Part shown: piece by piece, positions 8,332-15,923 of the stretch | Layout of the letters: each line of letters begins with the position of its first letter | How positions within the stretch are numbered: the first letter of the stretch is position 1 | Origin: JAUVPB01 sp965223695 | GTDB lineage: Bacteria; Actinomycetota; Thermoleophilia; Gaiellales; Gaiellaceae | DNA length: 64,000 nt | Assembly: GCA_965223695.1 (NCBI GenBank) | Contig: CBDCXJ010000016.1 | Location: 163,032 to 227,031 of the forward strand | Direction: 5' to 3' | The notes under the pieces: model-generated | Database searches by the model: none | Seen by the model: the letters and a program-made list of their open reading frames with translations, nothing else | What the model was told of the DNA's origin: nothing | Program-made: the position numbers and the translations under genes

Positions 8332-8859
8332 GCCAAAGACGACGTAGTAGCCGTTGAAGTACGCGTGTCGGGCGGTCGAGTCGACGCAGCCCTGTACAGC
8401 GACGCCGGTAAGGATCACGCTCCGGATGCCGCGTGCGCGCAGCAGCACATCGAGCTCGGTGTCGTAGAGGGCGTCGAAGCGGTGCTTGACGACGACGGGC
8501 TCGCTCTCCAATGGCTCGAGCCCGGCGTGGAACTCGATGCCCTCGGTGCCCGACTGGCAGTAGCGGCCGATGCCGTGGCGGTGCAGGCGCTCGTGCATCG
8601 GGTCGTTCATGAAGTGGCCGTCGTAGTTGGCCATCACGTGGATCACCGGCACCGCATGCTCGCGCGCGGCATCGAGGAAGGCGCGCAGGCGTGCCGCAAG
8701 GCTGTCCATTGCCTCGACGTCGAGCTGGCCGAGGTTGTCCCAGAAGCACCCGGCGGTCGTGAAGTCCTTTTGCATGTCGATCACGACAACCGCGCAGTGG
8801 GCGCCATCGACCTTCTCGGCCAGCGTCGTCAGGATCTCGCGTCCGTCGATCTCGATCAT
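8209..8859 (-). CDS. isochorismatase-like cysteine hydrolase
   Basis: 216 residues from ATG at 8859; the frame is open further upstream but overlaps the next gene. Triad: Asp28 in VVVIDMQKDF, Lys125 in VVVKHRFDA and Cys158 in GVAVQGCVDSTARHA. The extended N-terminus and HVMANYDGHF loop resemble amidohydrolases of the biuret/ureidoacrylate/N-carbamoyl type. It follows the M20 carbamoylase-type gene by 44 bases on the same strand, so the two probably act on successive C-N bonds of one substrate. The 3' end overlaps cbiM on the opposite strand. Confidence 0.87.
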   Translation of the reverse strand: MIEIDGREILTTLAEKVDGAHCAVVVIDMQKDFTTAGCFWDNLGQLDVEAMDSLAARLRAFLDAAREHAVPVIHVMANYDGHFMNDPMHERLHRHGIGRYCQSGTEGIEFHAGLEPLESEPVVVKHRFDALYDTELDVLLRARGIRSVILTGVAVQGCVDSTARHAYFNGYYVVFGSDLAGGASPTVHQVTLDSMQLMFGVTATSDEILAAWETGD

Positions 8860-8903
8860 CAGCTGGTGGCTTTCTGCTTCTCGTTCCCGCGCTGATCGGC
8901 GGC

Positions 8904-10163
8904 TCAGGCGGCCCCGTAGCGGACGATCGCGTTGAGCATGACCTCGACCGCGACGGCTGCGTCTGCGGTGTCGGCGTCCTCGGCGGGCGAGTGGCTGATC
9001 CCGTCTTTGCACGGAACGAAGACCATCGCACTCGGAATGTGGAGCGCAATGTTCTGCGTGTCGTGTCCGCCGCCGGAGAACATGACCGTATACGCGTGGC
9101 CACTTTCGGCGGCAGCCGCCTCGAGCGCACCGACGACGTTGGCGTCCATTGTGGTCGCCGAGGTCAGCGGATTCAGGGATGCATCGACGGTGACGCCCCG
9201 CGCGGCGCCTCGCTCCTTCGCGAACGCGCTGATCTCGGCGATCAGCGCGTCGTAGACGGCAGCCTCCGTGCTTCGGATATCGAGGCCCAGGTGCGCCTCG
9301 CCTGGGATGACGTTGTAGAGACCGGGCTTGAACTCGCCGACGCCGGCCGTGCCGCGGGCAGGCTCGGTCTGCGCGTTGACGAGCCGTTCTAGCTCGACGA
9401 CGGTCTCTGCGGCGGCGATGCCGGCGTCGGCACGACTCGACATCGCCGTTCCACCTGCGTGATCTGCCCGCCCATGGAACATGAGGTCGACCCAGTTGAC
9501 GCCGACGATGGCGTTGACGATGCCGACCGACAGGTTTCCGTCTTGCAACTCGAGGCCTTGCTCGATGTGGAGCTCGATCCAGCCCGTGAGGCCCTCGAGT
9601 GCCTGAGCGCAATCGCGCCAGTTGGCAGGGTCGAGCCCGGCGTGCTCCGCGTGCTCCCAGAACGAGCGCCCGTCGTCTGTGGCCAGGAACTTCTCGCGTA
9701 GCTCCTCGTCGGTGACCCGACCGACGATCACCCGGCTACCGAGAACTCCCTGCCCGAAGCCCGACGCCTCTTCCTCGATGAACGACATCAGCTGGAGGGA
9801 GAGGTCGAGGTCGAGCTCACGGCTCAGCCGGCAGACCTCGAGCGCGGTGACAACGCCGAGCGTTCCGTCGTACTTGCCGCCGTTTCGGTTCGAGTCGTGA
9901 TGCGAGCCGAGCCCGAAGGCCGGCTCGCCTTTCGGACGGTTGCGCCCGAGAAGGTTTCCCACCGGGTCCTCCCAGGCGTCGAACCCGATCGCCTCGAGCT
10001 CGCCTTTGAAGTAGGCGGTGGTGTTCGTGTATTCCGGGATCCAGGAGTAGCGGCAGATCGCCTCTGACGAGCTCGTGAAGTCGGGCCCGGCGAGCGTCTC
10101 GACATCGAGATCCATGCGCTCGGCGCTCTTGTCCAGGTCGATGGAGATCCAGCTCTCGGCCAC
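8904..10163 (-). CDS. M20-family amidohydrolase (N-carbamoyl-amino acid / allantoate amidohydrolase type)
   Basis: 419 residues from GTG at 10163, chosen because GGGAGGA sits six bases upstream; a longer frame would run to the divergent gene. Zinc-site motifs of the hydantoinase/carbamoylase branch: GSHHDSNRNGGKYDG (His88, Asp99), EEEASGFGQG (Glu131-Glu132), HIEQG, the dimerisation-domain GRADHAGGTAMSSRAD, and FSGGGHD near the end. Expected product: free amino acid plus ammonia and CO2 from an N-carbamoyl compound, the step after ring opening by a hydantoinase. First gene of a two-gene operon with the isochorismatase-like hydrolase. Confidence 0.88.
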   Translation of the reverse strand: MAESWISIDLDKSAERMDLDVETLAGPDFTSSSEAICRYSWIPEYTNTTAYFKGELEAIGFDAWEDPVGNLLGRNRPKGEPAFGLGSHHDSNRNGGKYDGTLGVVTALEVCRLSRELDLDLSLQLMSFIEEEASGFGQGVLGSRVIVGRVTDEELREKFLATDDGRSFWEHAEHAGLDPANWRDCAQALEGLTGWIELHIEQGLELQDGNLSVGIVNAIVGVNWVDLMFHGRADHAGGTAMSSRADAGIAAAETVVELERLVNAQTEPARGTAGVGEFKPGLYNVIPGEAHLGLDIRSTEAAVYDALIAEISAFAKERGAARGVTVDASLNPLTSATTMDANVVGALEAAAAESGHAYTVMFSGGGHDTQNIALHIPSAMVFVPCKDGISHSPAEDADTADAAVAVEVMLNAIVRYGAA

Positions 10164-10272
10164 GGCGTCCTCCCGCGTCTTCGATCGATTGTCCCGTCGT
10201 TGCGTGACCCTATACCGTGCCCGGCGAGAAACGCGAGAATGGCCCGGGAGAAGCAGGAGACGGGAGAGAACC

Positions 10273-10704
10273 ATGGAGCATGACGCAACGGTCGAGGGTC
10301 TCGACGCCGCGTTTTGGGCGTGGGCGCAGACGCTGAACGACGGCGATCTCGACGCGCACTATTCGTATTACACCGAGGACTCGGAGATCCTCGACGAGGA
10401 CTGCCCGTGGCGGATGACGAAGGACGAGTTCATCGACCACATCAACTTCCACGCAGCCGGTGGCGGCAAGGGCATGTGGGAGTTCTTCCAGTGGGTGCCG
10501 CGCGAGGTCAGCGTCAAGGTGTGGGGACCGACAGGGCACACGAGCGGGTTCTCGACGTTTCGCGGCAAACCGCGCGACACGGGCTTTCGGCAGCGGTTCA
10601 TGGGCTTCACGATCACCTGGGCGCACATCGACGGCGCCTGGAGGATCGTCGGCTGGCACCAGAGCGTCCTCGCAGGACGTATCGACGGCGCCTCTCCGAG
10701 CTAA
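10273..10704 (+). CDS. NTF2/SnoaL-like domain protein
   Basis: 143 residues from the ATG at 10273, with a GGGAGAG ribosome site. Single NTF2-like fold: helix FWAWAQTLNDGDLDAHYSYYTEDSEIL, then beta strands ending WRIVGWHQS. Such proteins are small hydrolases, isomerases or binding proteins; no catalytic residue can be assigned. Transcribed divergently from the M20 gene across 110 bases that hold the near-palindromic TATACC/GGTATA at about 10209, usable as a -10 on either strand. Confidence 0.7.
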   Translation: MEHDATVEGLDAAFWAWAQTLNDGDLDAHYSYYTEDSEILDEDCPWRMTKDEFIDHINFHAAGGGKGMWEFFQWVPREVSVKVWGPTGHTSGFSTFRGKPRDTGFRQRFMGFTITWAHIDGAWRIVGWHQSVLAGRIDGASPS

Positions 10705-10763
10705 GGGTTCGCCGCGCGCAGACGGGTAAGGGTGCCCGAGCGGGTGCGGCCGCTCGCGCGGCG

Positions 10764-12110
10764 TCAGGTGAGCGTGACCTGTTCGCAGTCGGGCGAGATC
10801 TCGTCGCGCTCGTCGGCGACGACCCAGTCGAAGCCGTCGCCGCAGCTCACGACATCGCGGGCCCGATCGCGGCTGACGATCCGGTCGTTGCCAGGCCCGC
10901 CGATCAGCTCGTCGGCCCCGGCGCCGCCGTTGAGTGTGTCGCGGCCAGAGCCGCCGCGCACGACGTCGTTGCCCGCTCCGGCGATGATCGTGTCCTGGCC
11001 GCGGTGGCCGATCAGCACATTGCGCTTGCGGGTACCGCGGATCCTGTCGTCACCGGGACCGGCCGAGACGTTCTCGATCGAGATGAGCGTGTCGGTTGCG
11101 CTCGGGTGTCGCGTCACGCGGTTGCGGAGATTGATCACCAGGTCGTGCTTGACGGTCGAGTAGCGGGCGGTGTCAGAGCCGGGTCCGCCGTCGAGTATCG
11201 AGCCACCGAAGGTGCTGACCAGGGCGTCCTTGCCGGGCCCGCCCAGCACGGTCTGGCGGCCCTCGGCCTTTGCGTGGACCGTGTCGTTGCCCGCGAGTCC
11301 ACACACCGTCGCGCCCTCGTCGAGGTTGACGATGACCTCCTTGCGCGGTGTCCCGGTCTGATCGCAACGTGCAAGCTCCTCGACCTCCGGGCGCGCGTTC
11401 TTGCCGTCGGGCCACGTGAGCCTGATCAGCAGAGCCGAGTAGTTGTTGAAGTACGCGCGCTCGCGGATGAGCCGAGCCGGGTTTGCCTTGTGAACGAGGT
11501 AGTACTTCCCGGCCCGCAGGTTCGTCACCTCGATCGATTGGCCTTCGCGCAGCGGGTCATATGGATCGGCCCACCCGACCGAGAGCCCGACGACGAGCTC
11601 GGTCGCGTCAGGGTTGTCCTGCTCGCACCAGGTCGGGTCGGGGAAGTTCGACGCGGCGCCGACGTAGCCCGGCACGGGCGCCCGATCTGCCACACAGAAG
11701 CCGCTCTTTCTGTCGGGGTTGGCCAGCTCGTAGTTCGAGGCGCGCCGTAGCTCGTATCCCATGAAGCGCTGCCAGTGCCAGTGGCGGTGGGTCTCCTCGA
11801 AGACGTACACGAAGGTGCCGGCCCCTTCGTAGACTTTCTCTGAGCCGTCTTCGAGCTGCACGAGTTGGTCGGCGTTCATCTCGAGCGCGCTCGTGTTCGG
11901 CCGGCTGCCCCGCATCTTCAGCTCGGCGTCGCCAATGTTCTGAGCGCTCGACGCGAAGCCGAGCACGTAGTTGCCCGGGCTGCCGTCGACGATCAGATCG
12001 AATGGCGCGACCGGTTTGAGGTCGGGCAAGAGCTCGCGGCTCTCGACGCCTGCGCTGGCGCTGCTCGCGGCGAGTGCCGCTCCGAGCGCGATCGCGGCCA
12101 CGGCAAGCAC
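10764..12110 (-). CDS. secreted lysyl-oxidase-like protein with RTX calcium-binding repeats
   Basis: 448 residues from GTG. Hydrophobic signal segment at 1-20 (cleavage near ASA-GV). Residues about 28-240 match the lysyl oxidase family: the copper-ligand cluster THRHWHWQRF (His108, His110, His112), YELR, KSGFCVAD and four paired cysteines. From about 255 to 440 there are hemolysin-type nonapeptides (GGPGKD, GGPGSD, AGPGDD, GAGNDVVRGGSGRD, GGAGADELIGGPGND) that should fold as a Ca2+-binding beta-roll. The codons just upstream of the GTG encode an arginine-rich stretch (RNRRPRT) that would make a proper signal n-region, so the true start may lie slightly upstream at a non-standard codon. Converges on the NTF2-like gene. 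Confidence 0.85.
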   Translation of the reverse strand: MLAVAAIALGAALAASSASAGVESRELLPDLKPVAPFDLIVDGSPGNYVLGFASSAQNIGDAELKMRGSRPNTSALEMNADQLVQLEDGSEKVYEGAGTFVYVFEETHRHWHWQRFMGYELRRASNYELANPDRKSGFCVADRAPVPGYVGAASNFPDPTWCEQDNPDATELVVGLSVGWADPYDPLREGQSIEVTNLRAGKYYLVHKANPARLIRERAYFNNYSALLIRLTWPDGKNARPEVEELARCDQTGTPRKEVIVNLDEGATVCGLAGNDTVHAKAEGRQTVLGGPGKDALVSTFGGSILDGGPGSDTARYSTVKHDLVINLRNRVTRHPSATDTLISIENVSAGPGDDRIRGTRKRNVLIGHRGQDTIIAGAGNDVVRGGSGRDTLNGGAGADELIGGPGNDRIVSRDRARDVVSCGDGFDWVVADERDEISPDCEQVTLT

Positions 12111-12239
12111 TGTGCGCGGCCGCCGGTTTCGGGCGAGTCTGTGTTGCCCGGGCCCGTCGTCAAGGGCGGGCGGTCGAGGAGTTCCCCCATGTAGAAAAGG
12201 GTAGTTGAGGAATTTTGGTCGCTCGCGGCGCCGATCCTT

Positions 12240-12245
12240 TACACT
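12240..12245 (+). promoter_or_regulatory. -10 element of a probable leaderless promoter
   Basis: TACACT ends eight bases before the ATG at 12254 with no ribosome site between them. Confidence 0.45.
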
Positions 12246-12253
12246 CGCGCCCC

Positions 12254-12646
12254 ATGAAGCCCTACAAGAAGCCTGGATTCTGGATTCGCAGCATCTTCAA
12301 CCCGATCGCCATGCGCTTTGGAATCTCGCCGACGCTGGTGGTCAAGGGTCACCGAACCAGCCTGGATCGACGCGTTCCGATCTCGCCGGTCGAGGTCGAC
12401 GGCACGCGCTATCTGACCTCGCCACGCGGGAACACGCACTGGTCTCGCAACCTCGCGGCAGCGGGTGAGGGCGAGCTGCGCCACAAGGGCAACGTCGAGC
12501 GCTTTCGAGCTCACGACGTCCCGGTCGAGGAGCGCGCGCCGATCATCGCGGCGTATCGCGAGACCGTGCCGAAGAGCATTGGCGCGATGTTCGATGCGAT
12601 CCCGGACGCCGCCGATCACCCCACGTTCCGCATCGAGCCCAGTTAG
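12254..12646 (+). CDS. nitroreductase/quinone reductase of the deazaflavin (F420)-dependent type
   Basis: 130 residues. The split-barrel core VDGTRYLTSPRGNTHWSRNL followed by GEGELR and VPVEERAPIIAAYRE matches the DDN-like family (F420H2-dependent quinone or nitro reductases) found mainly in actinobacteria. Length is typical. The N-terminus (KKPGFWIRSIFNPIAMRFG) is amphipathic and may touch the membrane, as in Ddn. Substrate unknown; use of F420 is inferred from the family. It is followed 30 bases later by an alpha/beta hydrolase, probably in the same transcript. Confidence 0.78.
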   Translation: MKPYKKPGFWIRSIFNPIAMRFGISPTLVVKGHRTSLDRRVPISPVEVDGTRYLTSPRGNTHWSRNLAAAGEGELRHKGNVERFRAHDVPVEERAPIIAAYRETVPKSIGAMFDAIPDAADHPTFRIEPS

Positions 12647-12676
12647 CCAGAGGCGCGCGCGGCCGATGTGTCACAG

Positions 12677-13465
12677 ATGACCGGTCGCGTCAGTGTCGGT
12701 GCGCTCGACCTGAACGTGGCTGTCGACGGCCCGGAAGGGGCGCCGCACGTCGTCCTTTCCCATTCGCTCGCGTCCGATCTGCGCATGTGGGATCCGCAGG
12801 CCGAGGCGCTCTCGGCCGGATACCGCGTGGTGCGTTTCGACACGCGTGGACACGGTGCCTCGGACGTCCCCGACGCTCCGTATTCGCTCGACGACCTTGT
12901 TGGCGACGTCATCGGTCTGCTCGACGCGCTCGCGATCGAGAAGACACACTTCGTGGGGCTCTCGATGGGCGGGATGATCGCCCAGGGCCTCGCTCTCGAG
13001 CATCCCTCGCGCGTCTCGAGCATCACCATTGCCAATTCCCTCGCGGAGTGGCCGGAGGGCGCCGACGCCATGTGGGAGCAGCGAATCGCGACTGCGCGTG
13101 AGGGCGGGATGCCGGCCCACACCGAGTCGACGCTCGAGCGCTGGCTCCTGGCCGAGACGCGCGAGCGTGGCGGGCCGGTCGTCGAGGCCGTGCGCGCACA
13201 GATCGAGGCGACACCGGTCGAGGGCTACGTCGGCTGCAGCGAGGCGATCTCGCGGCTCGACTACGCGCCGCGTCTTGGCGAGATCACCGTGCCGGTCTTG
13301 TTGATCGCGGGAAGTCAGGATCCCGCGACGACGGCAGCGGCGATGGGGGCGATGCACGAGAGCCTGGACGAGTCGACTTACGTCGAGCTCGAGGCAGCAC
13401 ACCTCTCGAATCTCGAGCGCCCGGATGAGTTCACGGCCGCACTCGAGGCGTTTCTCGCCACCTAG
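12677..13465 (+). CDS. alpha/beta hydrolase (3-oxoadipate enol-lactonase-like)
   Basis: 262 residues from ATG at 12677 (an in-frame GTG lies at 12668). Oxyanion motif SHSLASDLRMW, RGHGAS, nucleophile elbow GLSMGG (Ser about 96), acid in GSQDPAT and histidine in AAHLSNLERP. The overall pattern (SLASDLRMWD, GHGxSD, TIANS) is closest to 3-oxoadipate enol-lactonases and related esterases, but no protocatechuate genes are near, so the ester or lactone substrate is unknown. It follows the DDN-like gene and is the last gene before the gene-free 13.5-13.9 kb stretch. Confidence 0.82.
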   Translation: MTGRVSVGALDLNVAVDGPEGAPHVVLSHSLASDLRMWDPQAEALSAGYRVVRFDTRGHGASDVPDAPYSLDDLVGDVIGLLDALAIEKTHFVGLSMGGMIAQGLALEHPSRVSSITIANSLAEWPEGADAMWEQRIATAREGGMPAHTESTLERWLLAETRERGGPVVEAVRAQIEATPVEGYVGCSEAISRLDYAPRLGEITVPVLLIAGSQDPATTAAAMGAMHESLDESTYVELEAAHLSNLERPDEFTAALEAFLAT

Positions 13466-13514
13466 GCTCACGCGCATGCCGCGCCATCTAGGCGGCCGGG
13501 CAGCGGCCGCGTAA

Positions 13515-13543
13515 GTGACCCCCCAGACCGGAGCGGATACCCT
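13515..13543 (+). promoter_or_regulatory. candidate promoter for the structured intergenic RNA
   Basis: GTGACC at 13515-13520 (sharing TGAC with the consensus -35) and TACCCT at 13538-13543, separated by 17 bases. A start about seven bases later would fall at the first base of the outer helix of the predicted RNA. Confidence 0.35.
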
Positions 13544-13547
13544 GGCC

Positions 13548-13767
13548 GCGGAGTGAGCCGCCCGAAAGCCGGGCTATGCGTGCGCCTCGGAAGGGGGAGG
13601 CGCGTAGGTCATCTCCGCTACTGGCGCCGGAGGCCTTGTTCTCGTCTACTCGCGCAACGGTTCCCCCGCTTGCTCGCAAGCGGGCAACGGCACGCGCGGC
13701 GGCGAGTTGATCTCAAGGCGCCGGGTACATCCGCCCCGGTCGGGGGGACGACGTAGTCCGGTGGACT
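13548..13767 (+). ncRNA. candidate structured RNA of unknown class
   Basis: The 421 bases between the alpha/beta hydrolase and hyuA contain no convincing gene but have nested complementarity. GCGGAG (13548-13553) pairs with CTCCGC (13613-13618), enclosing two hairpins: GCCCG/CGGGC (13560-13574) and GCGCCTC/GAGGCGC (13582-13603), a three-way junction. A second arm pairs GCCTTG (13633) with CAAGGC (13714), CTCGC (13649) with GCGAG (13702), and ends in CCCGCTTG-CTCG-CAAGCGGG (13665-13684). AGTCC/GGACT closes a last hairpin (13755-13767). I compared it by eye with tmRNA, RNase P RNA, SRP RNA, cobalamin, SAM-IV, FMN and ydaO riboswitches and T-boxes and saw no match. Downstream hyuA seems to have its own leaderless promoter, so this is more likely a separate RNA than a leader. 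Confidence 0.45.
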
Positions 13768-13828
13768 CACGGGCACCCTCCAAATTCGCCTGCTTTGATC
13801 TCATTGTAGCGCGATCTAGGTGCCGCGT

Positions 13829-13848
13829 CCTCACCCTTTTTGGTGAGG
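13829..13848. other. hairpin between the candidate RNA and hyuA
   Basis: CCTCACC-CTTTTT-GGTGAGG, a seven-base-pair hairpin with a T-rich loop, 38 bases before the hyuA start. It has no T tract after the stem, so it could be a weak terminator for the upstream transcript or an operator. Confidence 0.35.
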
Positions 13849-13874
13849 CGCTGCGCCGATACCGGGGCTCGTTG

Positions 13875-13880
13875 TAGAGT
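13875..13880 (+). promoter_or_regulatory. -10 element of a probable leaderless promoter for hyuA (copy 1)
   Basis: TAGAGT ends six bases before the ATG at 13887; no ribosome site is present. Confidence 0.5.
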
Positions 13881-13886
13881 CGCGCG

Positions 13887-15923
13887 ATGCGCGTCTCAGT
13901 CGACGTCGGCGGCACCTTCACGGACGTGATCGTGCTCGAGGACGAGGGCGGCGATCTGCGGCTCGAGAAGGTCGAGACGGTGCCATCCGACCCCGCCAGC
14001 GGTGTGATCGCGGGCTTTGCGAAGGCCGAGGCGGCGCTGGACTCGGTCGAGTTCTTCGTGCATGGGACGACGCTCGGGATCAACGCTCTCTTGACGCGTG
14101 GCGGCGCGCGTGTCGCGATCGTCGCTACCGAGGGCTTCCGCGATGTCTACGAGCTCGGCCGCACCGACCGGGATCCGATGTACGACTTCACCTACCGGAA
14201 ACCGGAGAGTCTCATTCCACGCGAACGCGTGCTCGAGGTCCCTGAGCGGATCACATTCGAGGGCGACGTGCTGGCGCCGCTCGACGAGGCCGGCGCGCGC
14301 AAGGTCGCGGCTCAGCTCCGGGCGCTCGACGTGGACGCCGTCGCGGTCAGCCTCCTGCACAGCTATGCGAATCCCATGCACGAGCTGCGGCTCGGGGAGA
14401 TCCTCGCCGAAGAGGCACCGGGTCTCTCGGTGACCCTCTCTCACCAGGTCATGCGCGAGTACCGGGAGTACGAGCGCACCTCGACGACGGTGATCGACGC
14501 CTATGTGAAGCCGATCACCCGCTCCTACCTGGAGACGCTCGAGACCCACCTGGGCGAGGGCGGCTTCGACGGACGGTTCCTCCTCACCCGCTCGGGCGGC
14601 GGCGCGATGACCGTCACCTCGGCGAAGGAGCAACCGGTTCATCTGGTGCTCTCGGGCCCGGCCGGCGGTGTGATCGGCGCGGCCGCGCTGAGCGCGTTGC
14701 TCGGCGAGGACAACCTCGTCACGATCGACATGGGCGGCACGAGCCTCGACGCCTCGCTCGTCATCGGCGGCGAGCCCCAGGTCGAGAAGGAGCAGATCTT
14801 CGAGACGCTTCCGGTTTCGGTCCCCACCATCGACATTCACACGATTGGCGCGGGCGGCGGCAGCGTCGCCTGGATCGACGACGGTGGGCACCTGCAGGTT
14901 GGCCCGCGAAGCGCGGGCGCCGTCCCGGGGCCCGCTTGCTACGGCAAGGGTGGGGATGAGGCGACGTTCACCGATGCGGCGCTCGCCGTGGGCTACCTCG
15001 ATGCTGCCAATTTCCTCGGCGGGCAGATGTCCGTCGACGCCGATCTGTCGGCAGGGGCCATTGGTCGCCTCGCCGCCGAGCTCGGCCTTTCGCCCGACGA
15101 TGTCGCTGCGGGCATCCTTCGGATCAGCGAGGCGAAGATCGTCGGCGCGGTGCGCGTGATCTCGATCGAGCGCGGGTACCACCCGAACGACTTCGCGATG
15201 CTGGCGTTCGGCGGCGGCGGTGCGTTCGTCGCCGCGAGCGTGGCGCGAGAGCTCGGCATCCCGCGTGTGATCGTGCCGCCCGGCCCGGCGAACTTCTCGG
15301 CCTTCGGCATGCTCATGTCCGATGTCGTTCACGACTACTCGCGCACGCACGTCGCGGCGCTCGAGGACATCGACACGGCCGCGGTCGACGCGCTGTTCGG
15401 CGAGCTGGTCGAGCAGGGCACTGGCGCGCTCGAGCGCGACGGCTTCGACGAGGCCCAGCGTCGCTTCCTGCCGACAGCCGAGATGCGCTACGTGGGGCAG
15501 GAGCACGCGGTGTCGGTGTCGCTGTCGGCCCCGGCGCTGGCATCGGTCGACCTCGAGCAGGTCGTGAAGAATTTCAACGAGGCGCACCACCGTGCCTATG
15601 GGCACTCGATGGACGATCCCGTCGAGATCGTCACGCTGAGGCTGCGCGCGGTTGGTCTCCTGCCCCGGCCCGAGGTTCCGCGGCTCGGGTCGAACGGCTC
15701 GAGCGCCGAGACGGCGCGCAAAGGCTCGCGCGGCGTGTACCACGACGCCGCGGCGGGTTGGACCGACTATGCGGTCTACGATCGTGAGCTGCTCGGCGCG
15801 GGCGTCGAGCTCGCCGGCCCGGCGATCGTCGAGGAGCGAAGCTCGACGACAGTGCTCCACGCCGCCGACAGCCTTCGCGTCGGCGACTACGGTGAGCTCG
15901 TGATCACGACCTCGGGAGAGTGA
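13887..15923 (+). CDS. hyuA: HyuA: hydantoinase/5-oxoprolinase subunit A (copy 1)
   Basis: 678 residues. ATP-dependent ring-opening or carboxylating subunit of the hydantoinase/5-oxoprolinase/acetone-carboxylase family. Phosphate-binding VDVGGTFTDV (residues 5-14), HGTTLGINALL, TEGFRDVYELGR, the Hydantoinase_A core (LLTRSGGGAMT, LSGPAGGVIGA, IDMGGTSLDASL, HTIGAGGGSVAWID, VGPRSAGAVPGPACYG) and the C-terminal VGQEH and AIVEERSSTTV. Complete; length equals that of reconstructed copy 4. The stop overlaps the start of hyuB by GTGA. The pair needs both subunits to hydrolyse a cyclic amide with ATP; the substrate is not evident. Confidence 0.92.
   Translation: MRVSVDVGGTFTDVIVLEDEGGDLRLEKVETVPSDPASGVIAGFAKAEAALDSVEFFVHGTTLGINALLTRGGARVAIVATEGFRDVYELGRTDRDPMYDFTYRKPESLIPRERVLEVPERITFEGDVLAPLDEAGARKVAAQLRALDVDAVAVSLLHSYANPMHELRLGEILAEEAPGLSVTLSHQVMREYREYERTSTTVIDAYVKPITRSYLETLETHLGEGGFDGRFLLTRSGGGAMTVTSAKEQPVHLVLSGPAGGVIGAAALSALLGEDNLVTIDMGGTSLDASLVIGGEPQVEKEQIFETLPVSVPTIDIHTIGAGGGSVAWIDDGGHLQVGPRSAGAVPGPACYGKGGDEATFTDAALAVGYLDAANFLGGQMSVDADLSAGAIGRLAAELGLSPDDVAAGILRISEAKIVGAVRVISIERGYHPNDFAMLAFGGGGAFVAASVARELGIPRVIVPPGPANFSAFGMLMSDVVHDYSRTHVAALEDIDTAAVDALFGELVEQGTGALERDGFDEAQRRFLPTAEMRYVGQEHAVSVSLSAPALASVDLEQVVKNFNEAHHRAYGHSMDDPVEIVTLRLRAVGLLPRPEVPRLGSNGSSAETARKGSRGVYHDAAAGWTDYAVYDRELLGAGVELAGPAIVEERSSTTVLHAADSLRVGDYGELVITTSGE

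Noticed and set aside
8209..9612. 467-codon version of the isochorismatase-like gene
   Set aside because: The extra N-terminal half is antiphase to the M20 amidohydrolase; family homology begins at ATG 8859.
13548..13767. Interpretation of the intergenic structure as a cobalamin or ydaO riboswitch, T-box, tmRNA or RNase P RNA
   Set aside because: The conserved core sequences of those classes could not be found on either strand; only general helices are present.
13896..15860. 654-codon minus-strand open frame opposite hyuA copy 1
   Set aside because: Antisense shadow of a recognised gene, with no recognisable domain or start signal.
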